Below, in pieces: positions 1 to 10,392 of a DNA stretch of 64,000 nt (positions are counted from its first letter, which is position 1; every line of letters starts with the position of its first letter). The stretch covers positions 124,001-188,000 of the forward strand of contig JAGYXB010000963.1 of the NCBI GenBank assembly GCA_022495005.1. The letters run 5' to 3'. The stretch is from Rhyacophila brunnea (Eukaryota > Arthropoda > Insecta > Trichoptera > Rhyacophilidae). A program made the translations under genes and the position numbers. The notes under the pieces were generated by a model. The model was not told the origin of the DNA. It did not search any database and saw only the letters and a list, made by a program, of their open reading frames with translations.

Positions 1-692
1 TACTCGCACATATCGCAACTAAATGGTTTTTCACCAGTATGTATCATTCTATGACGTTTGAGTTGGAGCAACTGCGAACATTTATATGAACAATCATCGC
101 AATTGTATGGTTTTTCACCAGTGTGTGTCATTTTATGACGTTTGAGGTGACTGAGCCTCGAGAATTTATTCGAGCACACTTCACATTGGTATGGCTTATC
201 ACCAGTGTGTGTCATTTTATGGCGTATGAGATGAGCAAAAGATGAGAATTTTATAGAACATACATCGCATTGATGAGGTTTTTCATCGGTATGTGTCCTT
301 TTATGTTTTTTCAGAGAACTAAAAGTTGTCAGTGTAGATGGACAAATATCACATTGATATTGTTTTTGTACGCTATTTGTCAATGTGTGTGCTTTAATTA
401 AATCAATCTGCGAACCATTACACGGGTCTGATTCATAAATATTTTTATTTTTACCAGTCAGAATCGTGTTATTTGGTTTGGATTTATCATGCGATATGCA
501 CGTAGACATGTAGACTTGTTTATTGTTTCTATTATCTATAGTTATATTAGTACACTGAGGCAACGCATCTTGGATTTTTTTTGATATTGGTTCGAAACGT
601 ATATGGATATCACCTTCCTTATATTCGTCGGAAGTCATGGTGGCCGGTGGACTCTTGTTGTCGCATTCTGTATAACATTGCTGGGTAGAAAT
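1..692 (-). CDS. Zinc-finger gene 1, terminal exon (partial, runs off left edge)
   Basis: Last exon of a C2H2 zinc-finger protein, presumably a nuclear DNA-binding regulator. The acceptor is the T-run plus AG at 694-693, and the exon opens with I-S-T-Q, the same opening as the finger exons of genes 3 to 6. About 120 linker residues (D/E/K/N-rich) precede the fingers. Four complete C-x2-C-x12-H-x3-H fingers joined by T-(G/D)-(E/D)-K-P linkers follow, and a fifth is cut by the window edge. The frame is open throughout. The reading continues the short exons at 3255-3407, 5171-5311 and 7409-7561, giving at least 379 residues. The target DNA is unknown. The zinc-finger call is certain; joining to the upstream exons is inferred from phase and from the paralogues. 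Confidence 0.88.
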   Translation of the reverse strand, partial: MSTQQCYTECDNKSPPATMTSDEYKEGDIHIRFEPISKKIQDALPQCTNITIDNRNNKQVYMSTCISHDKSKPNNTILTGKNKNIYESDPCNGSQIDLIKAHTLTNSVQKQYQCDICPSTLTTFSSLKKHKRTHTDEKPHQCDVCSIKFSSFAHLIRHKMTHTGDKPYQCEVCSNKFSRLSHLKRHKMTHTGEKPYNCDDCSYKCSQLLQLKRHRMIHTGEKPFSCDMCE

Positions 693-1592
693 CTAAAAAA
701 TATTAAAGAATACATATTTTGACAACACTTTAAAACATACATACTAAAAAAAAATATGACACTGGGCGCGACTTGAACCCGCATTCATCAGATTCTGGCC
801 AATGTGCCGCCAGTTTTTTTAGTGTTACTTCGGTTTTTATGGTTAAAATCAATGTAGGTACCAATAATGCTTCAAATGCATTATCATCAAGTTGCGCGCT
901 GTCACAGTAGGTACCTAAGCTGCCGCTACGTGAATGCTCAAATCCTATATCAAATTTTGAATCTATAAACGAACATTGTCAGTTACTCACGTCAAAGTCG
1001 CGTTTTCTTTGTCTTTAGTAGTTTTTAAATAAATTATTAACTATGTCTGGTGTTTATTATCGGTCTGATATATTCAAAATATTATCTCTGGATGCAATAT
1101 CGTAAGTAATTTTAACATACGCATATGTAGAAACAATTAAAATTATTTGAAATTAGCATGAATATAGAACACGTTAGAATTGAACATAGAGAGAAAGTGG
1201 TCATTGAAAATATTCTGCGGAATGACGAAACAATGCATTAAATTTATTTAATTTAAAATTAATTTGCCGGCAAAACGATCTGTCAAAATTTTAGTAATAA
1301 TGTACCTAATATTACCTAACCTATTTGTGCTTGCTAATTTAATTCAGGTAATTATTTTTATGAATTAATGAATTAAAGAATGTAACATTGACACATGAAA
1401 CATACCTACATAATTTTAAAACATATCAGAAACATACTAAGGAACTAAATTTTTATTGCCTGAATCAGGAAGATGAGAGTTCGAATTCCGTTGGTCGCTT
1501 TTTACAATGACAATATCATTTAATAAAATATTTCTTTTATTTAACGAACAATTCACAGGGTTGCATGATATAACAATCGTTATATTGAATAA
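693..1592. other. Intron 3 of gene 1, proximal part
   Basis: AT-rich, with no coding signal on either strand. A short tRNA-like stretch near 755-815, read on the minus strand, may be a SINE head. Nothing else is recognisable. Confidence 0.5.
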
Positions 1593-1833
1593 CCACGGTG
1601 GCCGCGCGGCTTAAGCGTTGAACTATCACGCCGTGGGTCCCAGGTTTGAATTCTAAGTCTGGCAAGTAGGTACACAAATTGTTTTTCAAATCTGTGTATG
1701 AGTCAGGGTATGGACCTAATAGGTTGAGCAAATGGCTGACATCCATTTCACGTAAAAAACAAAATCTGTTAATGCAAACCTCTACTCTGTGGAGGCCCAT
1801 ATGATCCTATTAGGATCGGACATGGTCGGAAAA
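1593..1833 (+). mobile_element. SINE-A copy (tRNA-derived)
   Basis: Head resembles a tRNA: GGCCGCGCGGCTTAAGCG is followed by a B-box-like GGTTTGAATTC. The body runs through GCAAGTAGGTAC and GAGCAAATGGCTGACATCC to a tail ending in TAGGATCGGACATGGTC. The same unit of about 235 bp recurs at 10698, 35798, 39083, 45301 and 49105. Antisense reading of the head gives the spurious peptide seen around 1600-1680. Confidence 0.85.
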
Positions 1834-1861
1834 AAATATTGAATAAACATAATTTGAAAAC

Positions 1862-1975
1862 ACCTACTAGAAAAAATTGTTTTTGAAAAGCACATTGGTG
1901 CCAATTCAATGGTCAAAGGTTCATGTGCCGCCGGACGTTGCAGGTATCTGTTTTCTGAGTTACATAACACAATAT
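1862..1975 (+). mobile_element. SINE-B-like head fragment
   Basis: Contains GAAAAGCACATTGGTGCC followed by GGTTCATGTGCCGCCGG. This matches the tRNA-like head at 12598-12705. Confidence 0.5.
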
Positions 1976-2044
1976 ATTACTATGCGAATTTCAACGCCTT
2001 ACTAGTACAGTAAGTATACGAATTATAATTTTGCACTTTTTTTT

Positions 2045-2700
2045 GCAGTTTCTACTAAACCACCGCCATCTTCAGATTAATAAAACCTGAGAATAACTTT
2101 TTGCACAAGCAACGAGTAGTCCACTTTTCAGCTGGCGAAATCAGATCCCAGATTGCTTGACATATTGATACGCCCTTTCTCGTTTCAAATTGAATTATAC
2201 AAAACTCTCAAATCAAATATATTAACTATCAGTGCTATTTATAATTAATATACATTCTTGTTATTCATCAGCTGTCAAAGTCATACTAGTCCTTCACACA
2301 AAAACCGGTGATAATATCGATTTCCAAAAAATATGTAGCATTGATCTATGCATTACATTTGTAGAAAGTATATTAATGCTAGTTATCATTTAGTATTAGT
2401 TATCATTTAACTCGTCTATCCAAATTAAACCATTCCCTGTGTCGAGGCTTACTTTGATCGTCACTTCGAATTAATAATAACACAGAACCACTAAATCAGA
2501 TGAACTCCAAGGTCTCCAAGATACGTTAAAACAATCTGAAAGAATACTCCAACAAGTGAACACGACAGACGCGTCAGTATGAGCACTCTATAGAGTATTG
2601 ACAATGACAGGTCATCCATAGACAACGGAAGGGGTAAAAGTAGGACCAGTCGTGTAATGTATCGGCTTTCTTCTTCACTGAGCAATGACTAAACTGATAA
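2045..2700 (-). repeat. Dispersed repeat D, copy 1
   Basis: About 650 bp repeated in opposite orientation at 32270-32775 and 59330-59850, and in the same orientation at 63800-64000. Landmarks are GCCATCTTCAGATTAATAAA at one end, TTTTTGCACAAGCAACGAGT next to it, and GACGCGTCAGTATGAGCAC near the other. No coding potential and no clear terminal inverted repeat; possibly a non-autonomous DNA element or Helitron relic. Confidence 0.75.
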
Positions 2701-2953
2701 GGCAGTCTCTGCCTGATTACCTCACACAAAAATAGATCAAATGATATTCACTTGTATTAATATGTGTAGTAGTGAGAAAACAAATATAATTATAGTATGT
2801 ATACTTAACAAAAAATATTTTTAAAATATATAAGGTACCTACATTAATTTCATTCTGTCGCCGGGTGCAAAGTAATGAAGCAGCAACTCTACCATCTTCT
2901 AAAGCGTAAGTTATTCAAGTAATGTATGCGTTTTATATTTATTGTTTAACTAT

Positions 2954-3219
2954 ATATGAGTATTTCACAAGAATAGTGAACCAAGTCAATTTTGGTTATT
3001 TTTGAGTAAGCTTGGTTCAAACATAATATCTGAGTATTTTTTATTCTATAAGGGTATGATTTTCCTTACAAAATAACTTAAAAGGACTCAAAATAACACT
3101 TTATAATTGCAATCATACCCTTCACAGAATTAGAAATACTTAAATATTATGTTTGAACATAGCATACTCAAAAATAACCAGAATGGACTTGGTTCACCAT
3201 CCTTCTGAAACACTCATAC
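2954..3219. mobile_element. Palindromic (foldback) element
   Basis: The left half, from TATGAGTATTTCAC through GTGAACCAAGTC and GGTTATTTTTGAGTA to GGGTATGATT, is repeated in reverse complement in the right half. It forms two arms of roughly 105 bp with about 85% identity by eye. Non-coding, in intron 3 of gene 1. Confidence 0.8.
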
Positions 3220-3254
3220 AAGACTAATAGAGGAGATACGTAAAATTACAATAC

Positions 3255-3407
3255 CTGATTTTCTGACTCGCATTGGAAGTAAGTATTTTCAGCTATAGGC
3301 ACATCGTATTTAAAAGAACGATTGGTATCTTCATCAAACTCCTCATTGGAACTATTTGACTGATGAATAGTTTCAGCTTTTATGTTCGTGATGTTCATCA
3401 TATAATT
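3255..3407 (-). CDS. Zinc-finger gene 1, exon C
   Basis: Internal exon of 51 codons, phase 0 at both ends: acceptor AG at 3409-3408 and donor GT at 3254-3253. It begins N-Y-M-M-N-I-T and carries one psi-K-x-E SUMO consensus (N-I-K-A-E), then an acidic stretch and a C-terminal E-S-E-N-Q. Exon C of gene 2 ends in the same E-N-Q and is also 51 codons long. The second psi-K-x-E present in other copies is absent. No folded domain is visible. Moderately sure, because it is recognised through the paralogues and splice sites. Confidence 0.7.
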
Positions 3408-3463
3408 CTGTGGAAGAACACAAAAAACTTTTAAGTAAAATTATAAAGGAACGCAATATAATG

Positions 3464-4250
3464 CAGTGGTGAAGGATGGAGGTAGGCTGTTAAAATCCGA
3501 CATAAATGGTGCACGCTAAACTTTTTTAGTCAAACGTATTTGTTTTCAATAAACCATTTCTTTTATTCAACGAATACTTCACAAGAATTGAGAATGCAAC
3601 ATTCCATATCTTGAACTGCTAGTTTAAAGTATCGCAAAGCATATTGGTGCGGTACCGGATATAGGGGTTCAAATAATACTGTCGAGCAACGTATATATAT
3701 AGTGGGTATAATATATCTGAGGTGTTTTTTAATTATTTAGTAAGTTGTTGTTCAGTATTTGTTACAATGTGTAGATGATGTTTGTTAGTTTTTGAAATTC
3801 AACCAAACCTTCCATAATCCAAGCTACAGTATATAATAGTCAAAAAATACTCGTTTATAAAATAGGTAGGTACCTATGTAAAATTATGCCATTAAACCAT
3901 ACCTAAATTTAGATATTTTATAGATAGAAGAATATTTTTTATTGATTGTGGTTCAGTAAACAGGTCTTACTGAATTTAAAAAAAACTAACCTTCACTATC
4001 TGTAATGTATGTATTCTTCATTCAACGAAAACAAACATGACTGAAACAGAGTGCATTATTTTTGTCTGATCACCCATAGGATACGGAAACTGTTTTGGTT
4101 TGATTTAGGCAAGACTTAATTGAATTTTAAAACTAACCAACACTATCTGCAAATTGTTTGTTCAATGAAAACAAATAAGTATTGCAAATGAATAACTATT
4201 GCAAGATAATGAGTTCCGTGAAAATAAAACCGTTATATAATGTCATTATA
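3464..4250. mobile_element. Long-TIR element, copy 1 (right end unclear)
   Basis: Starts CAGTGGTGAAGGATGGAGG followed by TAGGCTGTTAAAATCCGAC and ATAAATGGTGCACGCTAAAC. This is the left terminal repeat of the family seen complete at 57802-58398. The internal part, with repeated attempts at the TIR-proximal sequence, reaches about 4250, but no matching right end is visible. Confidence 0.65.
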
Positions 4251-4613
4251 CTAATCAAATTTGGCGGGCCAAGTAACTTTATGATGCATGAGTGACGAAT
4301 GACAAAACTAACTAGGAAGCCGGAAAAAAAAAACTATGACTAAAGAATCCAACGTGTGATCTGCTTGGAATGCTGGGAGGTTTATATGCATTCAACCAAG
4401 TACATAATTTCCTTGATTTCCAAATCAACGGCTTTTTCTTTGAGTATGTCAATAGGTTTGTGTACCTCGGTTCATTGGTAATCAAATAAATTGCCATTAG
4501 TAGAAAATAAAACGGAAAACCATTAACTGAATACGTACAAAAACTAACGCCTAGTAGTAGTCCCGTATATGAATTCTGATATTTTCAATACGTTGATCTG
4601 ATCAATATTGACT

Positions 4614-4926
4614 TAGGCTTGTTTCACACAGGACACCGGTGTCTAACCGAAATATCCAGCCATTCGACGCAGCCACCGAATAGCTAATTTGTCTCTGACG
4701 TCAGAGCCAAAGTTATGTGTCCACGTTTTTGCACGAGTCACATATCCACTAGGTAGGTACTGTTTTATTTATATGACCGCCTTAGTTGCGAATGAGTCAA
4801 CGCATATTTTAGCGTCATAAATGACGAGACGGTGTCTCCGTGACGCGACACATGATTGTCTCCGTCTGAAAGCGACCTTTCACTTATATGCAAATGCAAT
4901 GGTGTCTCTTGTGGAACGGCTCTTAT
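4614..4926. mobile_element. MITE with imperfect TIRs
   Basis: GGCTTGTTTCACACAGGACACC at the left is matched in reverse by GGTGTCTCTTGTGGAACGGC at the right. About 310 bp, GC-richer than its surroundings, non-coding. A target duplication could not be defined. Confidence 0.5.
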
Positions 4927-5170
4927 CCTCCCTTCAAGACTGATGAGTGTGCACTCGAGGTATTCTAAAGGACGGTCCTGCTCAGGATATTATGGTGCCA
5001 TAATTAAATGAGAAAAATGGCGTATACGGAGATTTAAAACTTCTTCCAAGATTAGGAGATATAATAATTATTATATCTGCATTCGTTTAACTTTGTATAA
5101 GTACTCCAATGTGCGAGCCATGGATGTCAGAAGTCGACTGGGAGACTTTTTTGACATAAATATAACGTAC

Positions 5171-5311
5171 CTGATGTACTGGATATGAGCAACCAGGTCG
5201 AGGATCTTCATTGAAGAGTGGGAGCATTGTATCTTCAACAGACTCCTGCTTGACGTCAACTAGTTGAAGGTCAGTCTCAGATTTCGTGTACGTGATATCC
5301 ATAGTAGGGTA
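5171..5311 (-). CDS. Zinc-finger gene 1, exon B
   Basis: Internal exon of 47 codons, phase 0/0: acceptor TTTCAG ending at 5312, donor GTACGT from 5170 downward. Encodes Y-P-T-M-D-I-T-Y-T-K-S-E, then D-V-K-Q-E (psi-K-x-E), E-D-T-M-L-P, and the exon B signature P-G-C-S-Y followed by V-H-Q at the donor. The first motif has lost its hydrophobic residue (T-K-S-E). The Y-P-T start is shared with exon B of gene 3, so these two minus-strand genes look closest in this exon. No folded domain seen. Confidence 0.78.
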
Positions 5312-5459
5312 CTGAAATAAAAAATGCAAGCACATTATCCTGACATTGTAAAAGAATAAGTGGTATAACCAAACTAATTGCATTACAATTATAGTAAAAT
5401 ATGTTTTAACTTGTTGGGATAGGTACCTACGATACCTATTAGTGGGTCTATTTTATACT

Positions 5460-5700
5460 TATCGACCGTTAAAGTGATAAAGTGATAAATACGACGGCTA
5501 ACTACCGTGGGTTTGTATCAAAGTAGGTAATAGCACTTATTGTAACAATTACAATAAGTTGGTTGTAATTGTTGCAATAGGTGCTGTATTGTAACAGCAC
5601 CACTCTAGGGTGTGATAAAATTTAGAGCGAGATAGACAGTTTTTACTGTTTAGACGGCTTGCTTATTGTAACAATCGATAATACCTCAATACAAATATGT
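5460..5700. repeat. Short dispersed repeat with a hairpin
   Basis: Contains CTTATTGTAACAATTACAATAAG-like self-complementary sequence at 5537-5559, then GTAACAGCACCACTCTAGGG and GAGCGAGATAGACAG. Related sequence recurs at 29480-29580. The remainder of 5312-6299 shows nothing recognisable. Confidence 0.5.
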
Positions 5701-6299
5701 AATAAATACTATCACTTAATCAATTTACCGGTCGATAGTCGCCTTGCATATAGAATAGACTTGCAGGGAACTCAGAAATAATGGGAGCTGAAATACCTAA
5801 CGGTTAAAGAGTAGCAGGTAACCGATCTCGAGTAAGGAATAAACCGGGAAAAACTTAAACACGTGTCAAGAATACGCCATACGTCGAATACTGACAACTG
5901 CTTTCAGTTTATGCATTGACGCTCATTTAATATTGGTGTATTACACACACTATTACACGTGCATAATGCGTGTTTCATTTTTGTAGGACACTCACCCTAT
6001 CAAAACCCTGCATCAAAATGTGGTGTATTGAATATTACCTATCGGAGTTCTATTTATTATCTGTTTTGTGGAATCTACCTGTCCTATATCATAATCTAAT
6101 AATGTCATCCACATATTAGGAAACATCAGCAGATAAAAAAACGACATGATATTCTAATACGAATTTTATAGCTGTTAGCGAGTTGGGTGATGTAACTCTG
6201 AAAACAATATCATTTCATGACACATTGTGAATACTGAATAACAATCAATAAAATCATCAGTCGAAAAAATGAGGGTTAATCCCTTTAACCTAAACGTAG

Positions 6300-7236
6300 C
6301 AGTGACGAGGAGTGGAGGTAGGTAGCTTTTAAGATTTTTCATAAATAGTGCACACTATACTTAGTCAGTGGGTAATATTTATTTGTTTTCATTGAACTAA
6401 AATTACAAATTGTATTCAATTATATTCTGCCTAACCAAACCATAATAATTTAGTTATGCTATGAAGGATCTGACAAAAATAGCGCAAAATTATAACCTAT
6501 AAAATATAAAAATATCTTAAATTGTGAATGGTTTAATGGCATAATTTTTTATATTTTATAGGTAGACTAATATTGTTTAACTGATATCTACCATGGCTTG
6601 GATTAGACAGGGTTTAATTAAATTTTTAAAACTAACAAACACTATCTACACATTGTAGTCTTAGAGCCTGCCCACACGGCGCGTTTTAGCGCGAGTAACA
6701 AATCGCGCGTTCTCCAGATACATGTGACCCAATTCAGCTGTTCACAAGCGCTCGCGCGTTTTGACTCTTGATTTGACGCAACGATCGCCTGCAGACGCCA
6801 GACTCTGGACAATCGCGGCGTTTACAGCCATTACAAAATGAAATACGTCCGCTTGGCGCTCGAACGCGATACTTTCTATTGCTACTCCCAAATAAAATAT
6901 GTCACCTAGGTTATAAAGTGCAGAGAATATGTATTGGAAGTAATCACGAAATACAAAATTTCATATAAACCGACTAAAACCATCGAGTTGTAGTGCTTTT
7001 TTCTACACTCGCGTTTGTTTTCTATGCCGATTCAAAAATGAATTACTTCACATAATTGTTTCAAACGTGCAAACAACGCCGTAATCTGGACGGAAGGCAT
7101 TTCTGATTCTCGAGCGTAATTCGCGATGGGAATTGCGCCATGTGGACAGTGTCTTAGCTCATTGAAAACAAATAAATTTCATTGACATACCTATTCATGT
7201 CGAATCTCAACAGCTTACCTCCACACCTCGCAATTG
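6300..7236. mobile_element. Long-TIR element, copy 2, with a nested insertion
   Basis: Left end CAGTGACGAGGAGTGGAGG and ATAAATAGTGCACACTATAC; right end TTCATGTCGAATCTCAACAG then CTTACCTCCACACCTCGC. These are inverted copies of each other and of the family at 57802-58398. A GC-richer segment (6668-7152) interrupts the right half between the internal ACTATCTACACATTGTAG and CATTGAAAACAAATAAATT landmarks. Confidence 0.7.
6668..7152. mobile_element. GC-rich MITE nested in the long-TIR element
   Basis: CTGCCCACACGGCGC at the left faces GCGCCATGTGGACAG at the right. The insertion is flanked by GTCTTAG at 6658-6664 and GTCTTAG at 7151-7157, which looks like a target duplication of 7-8 bp. Rich in CGCG words; non-coding. 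Likely hAT-type. Confidence 0.6.
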
Positions 7237-7408
7237 ACACAGTCGATACCTAGATTTTTAATTTATGTTGTGGTACAAAATAATAGACGTATAAAGCAAT
7301 AAAACTAACAAAAACTAGAGGAAATCCCTGGTGAAAATGTCTACAATTAATATGAACAATTAATTAATATAAGCTAGGAAGCCAATACATTGAATTGTAG
7401 CAACAAAC

Positions 7409-7561
7409 CTCCATAGCAACATTGTCCGAATTCTCTTGTTTTACATAAATATGGCCATCTGAGTTTCTTGAACATATTATGGGGACATCAAACCAAACAG
7501 AACTTGGCGGTTTCCCGTTAATATCAATCTTATCATCGTCTGTTTCTTGTTTAATATCCAT
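7409..7561 (-). CDS. Zinc-finger gene 1, exon A (start codon)
   Basis: First coding exon of 51 codons, from ATG at 7561 to A-M-E before donor GTTTGT at 7408. Starts M-D-I-K-Q-E and ends with Y-V-K-Q-E-N, so it has two psi-K-x-E SUMO consensus sites about 35 residues apart, with a hydrophobic W-F-D-V-P-I-I patch between them. The start is chosen because M-(D/E)-(I/V)-K opens exon A in all six genes. A GGCAACAC word lies on the same strand at 7654-7647, about 90 bp upstream. Divergent from gene 2. Confidence 0.8.
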
Positions 7562-7921
7562 TTTTCGTTTCTAACCGAACAATGTGACAGATGAAACATA
7601 GACTAATATAATTACAAGCGTCATGCGCTGATTCTTCAAGTCGGCAGTGTTGCCGTATTTTTGACAGTCAATCTCATTATTTTTTATGACTATTTATTTC
7701 AGCAAGGAAATTGCAATGATTTTTAGTAAATATTGATTTGACATTATTTATTTAATAAATGGCACTTGCCTGGAACAAACTTCATCTTACTAAATATATC
7801 TGATATTAAATTATTATATTTTTGCACGGCATCCTATAATTCTCTTTATAACGGCAACACTTTTCTAAGGCTAAATAACACACGTTGCTATCCAACATAT
7901 TTGTCATTTAAATACAAAAAT
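7562..7921. promoter_or_regulatory. Shared divergent promoter region of genes 1 and 2
   Basis: 360 bp separate the two start codons. The minus-strand gene has CGGCAACAC (reverse of 7647-7655) and the plus-strand gene has CGGCAACAC at 7852-7860; this word also lies just upstream of genes 4, 5 and 6. No TATA box is obvious at the right distance. The inference is a bidirectional promoter or two abutting promoters; no transcription start is visible from sequence alone. Confidence 0.55.
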
Positions 7922-8050
7922 ATGGACATTAAACAAGAGTTGGACAGTGGAAAATCAGATTCACAGGAGAGGTCTTGGGCTGAAGTACCAATAGTAAATC
8001 CAAATCTTGTAAAACAAGAGAATACCGATGATTCCAGATACAATTTTGAG
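7922..8050 (+). CDS. Zinc-finger gene 2, exon A (start codon)
   Basis: 43 codons from ATG to Y-N-F-E before donor GTTAGT at 8051. Has M-D-I-K-Q-E and L-V-K-Q-E-N (two psi-K-x-E sites) around a W-A-E-V-P-I patch; this is the shortest exon A in the cluster. The frame is open upstream to 7766, but that stretch does not resemble the paralogues, so the M-D-I-K start is preferred. Confidence 0.8.
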
Positions 8051-8527
8051 GTTAGTTTTTTTTTTACAACAAATCTCCTACGACTTAAATCGTTTACATG
8101 CATTACAGTTCGGCAGAATGGCAATAATAAACGTAAGTAATTATATATGATAATATACTAAGACGACAGATTATGCTTAGTAAATGATTTTTCACCATAC
8201 AATTTGACAACTGTCATTTTTAAGTGACCATTTTAAAACTGTGTAATAAATACTGCGTTGTTTATTTACGTTGCCGAAATTCAATATTGGGTGTTGTGAT
8301 GGGGTTAGAAATTCGCATGGCTTGATAAATGAACAGATTCATAAAATAGAATAAAAGAATCGTAATTGCAAGGAGTGCTTTTCTCCAAATGAGACACCTT
8401 TGCAATCTATCTTAGAATGTGTATGGTTGGCTGTTATGATGTCCCAATCATTTTCTATGTTATGGAGATATGGGTGTCCAGGATATGTCAAGGAGAGTTG
8501 AAGTTTTTTAGATATGGCTGTATAGAG
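8051..8527. other. Intron 1 of gene 2, proximal part
   Basis: AT-rich, with no coding signal and no recognised repeat. Confidence 0.4.
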
Positions 8528-8948
8528 CAGAGCGTTGGAGCGGAGCTCGGAGCAGGAGCACGGAGCACTGGAGCAATGGGATTTTACCCGGAGCAGTAGC
8601 GGAGCCGGAGCACTGAAAAATTGTAGTGCCTCATTTCTCCGAATGTTTTTTTTTTATTATTAAAGTTTCGTCCTAAAATCTAATGAAAATAGTATTATTT
8701 AACACTTTGCAACACTGGAATGATTTGAAATATAACAACACTGCTGAGTGATAAATAACATCACTTTTTTGACAGAAGAGTCAAGTAATGAAAGACGATT
8801 TGCTGTAACTAATTTTGTTTAATAGAATTAATAATGAAAATGGCGATTATGTATTTACCCGGACCGGACCAGACCCTGGAGCGGAGCCGGAACAAGTATT
8901 AGGTCCCGGAGCGGAGGAACTCAAAAAAGGGTCCGCTCCAACGATCTG
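8528..8948. mobile_element. hAT-type MITE with 8-bp target duplication
   Basis: Left end CAGAGCGTTGGAGCGGAGC, right end GGGTCCGCTCCAACGATCTG. Flanks are GTATAGAG (8520-8527) and GTATAGAC (8949-8956), 7 of 8 identical and matching the hAT-preferred nTnnnnAn pattern. The subterminal regions are packed with GGAGC/GGAGCGG repeats in both arms. Non-coding, 421 bp. Confidence 0.85.
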
Positions 8949-9317
8949 GTATAGACACATGCTCCAAATTCCTTGAACTGACTGGTTGAAAAATGACGAC
9001 GTCCTCAAACGACTGAGAAAAAGGACCTAGAAGTTTTACGTAGTATCAAAACCAGATAACTACAGTACTTCAGCCACATTGTGAGAGGACAAACTACAGT
9101 TTTCCCGAACATGTCGCCGAAGGAAAGATTAATGGTAAATGTAGCGATTATGTCGTGTAAATTGTACGTAGGTATGTATATCACAGTTTCACCGTGCGCT
9201 GTATTATGAGAAAAAAGCATTGAAATAAACATACCTACACATTATTTTTACAGCATTTAAAACATTAATATTCCAATTGTATTATATTCAATACGATCAT
9301 TAATTTGACTCTGATTG

Positions 9318-9375
9318 GTACCTATCAAATATCTGATAATAATCCTATCATTATAATCAAATATTTGATAGGTAC
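9318..9375. repeat. Short inverted repeat (hairpin)
   Basis: GTACCTATCAAATATCTGAT at 9318-9337 is complemented by ATCAAATATTTGATAGGTAC at 9356-9375, with an 18-base loop. Confidence 0.7.
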
Positions 9376-9478
9376 GACTTAATACTTATGAGTATCGACC
9401 AGAATGTCATAATATACATTCTACGATATAATTGTTTTTCTTGTTTACTTACCTAACTATTTTCTTCTACTTTCCCCC

Positions 9479-9828
9479 CAGTCACGTTCCTAGACAAAAT
9501 GTTGCCCCATTTTTATACAGCATTTTTTTATCATTCGTGCACGTATCGATTCTGGTCACCGTGGACATCGAAGGGCAACGGAAGTAAACTAGACATCGCG
9601 AACTCGACAAAAAACTTACAGTTCTGTTAAACCTTTTCTGTAAATTAATACATTTTGTTTCCAACCAGTGAGCTAATTCTTTTAATCGAAAGATATTTTC
9701 GTTATTACTAAGTTTAGGTGGGTAGCTATTTCTTTATATAGCAAATGATTCTCCTCGATTTGCCGCCCTTCGAGTAACAGCCGCCCCCAATCAACGCTTA
9801 ATCTGCCTACCCCCATGGGACGTCACTG
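9479..9828. mobile_element. CAGTGACGTCC-family element, copy 1
   Basis: Left end CAGTCACGTTCCTAGACAAA, right end ATGGGACGTCACTG. Flanked by TTTCCCCC (9471-9478) and TTTCCCCT (9829-9836), an 8-bp target duplication with one mismatch. It shares with the other copies the stretch near the left end that can be read S-A-R-V-V-S-G-H-Q, and the CTGCCTACCCCCA right subterminus. 350 bp, no intact transposase. Confidence 0.85.
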
Positions 9829-9854
9829 TTTCCCCTGTAATCCATGATTTTTTT

Positions 9855-9950
9855 TTTTATTACGTTTCTATAATTTTGATACAACATCTCACGGTGAACG
9901 GCCGACTGCATACGTACAATTTTCTGGACATGAAATGTAGAAAAGACTGA
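9855..9950 (+). repeat. Repeat F fragment
   Basis: TTGATACAACATCTCACGG followed by CATACGTACAATTTTCTGGA matches the right part of the repeat at 20340-20690. A left-part fragment lies at about 9125-9215. Confidence 0.5.
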
Positions 9951-10024
9951 TGCCGAATTTCGTGCCTTATGAACCTCTGTTATAAGTATGAGTACAGAAC
10001 CACAGTACTATTTCGGGTAGTAGG

Positions 10025-10335
10025 TAGTTATCAGAAAGAAATACGATACCCAGCAGGAATTGAACTTGCAACTTTCGGGATTCGCGCCTATGCACATCGA
10101 CCACAATGCGATAAGTATCCTACCGATTTTAAACACAAAAACCGATTGCCAATAGTAAGTCAATTTGGTAAGCGCTTCAGAGAGTATTGTGAGAGTCATT
10201 AGTTTAAATTTGACGCAATTAGATAGACTACCAATAGCATTGTGGTTGATGCACATGGGCGCGAATTCCGAGAGACGCTGGTTCTATTCTTGTTAGGTGT
10301 CTTTTTTTTTTAGAAGATTTTTTCTATGGGTTAAG
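10025..10335. mobile_element. Inverted pair of SINE-B heads
   Basis: A tRNA-like head on the minus strand (10040-10110, B-box as GTTCAATTCC read in reverse) and another on the plus strand (10225-10290, with GCTGGTTCTATTC) share the word GGGCGCGAATTC or its relatives. Between them lies the SINE-B body AAAAACCGATTGCCAATAGT. Confidence 0.55.
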
Positions 10336-10392
10336 CATTTTTAGAATTGTGTTTTTATTATGTGAATGTACCGTATATGAAATGTGTTTCAG

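Noticed and set aside
3464..4242. ATATAATG before 3464 and again at 4235 as a target duplication
   Set aside because: The word is AT-rich and the sequence before 4235 does not contain the family's right terminal repeat; chance is likely.
7766..7921. Upstream in-frame ATG for gene 2
   Set aside because: No similarity to the paralogues before M-D-I-K, and the shared upstream word lies inside this stretch.
1..8050. ZAD, BTB or KRAB domain in the N-terminal exons
   Set aside because: No C-x2-C...C-x2-C ZAD pattern, no long BTB fold and no KRAB-like box; the exons are short, acidic and low in conserved hydrophobics.
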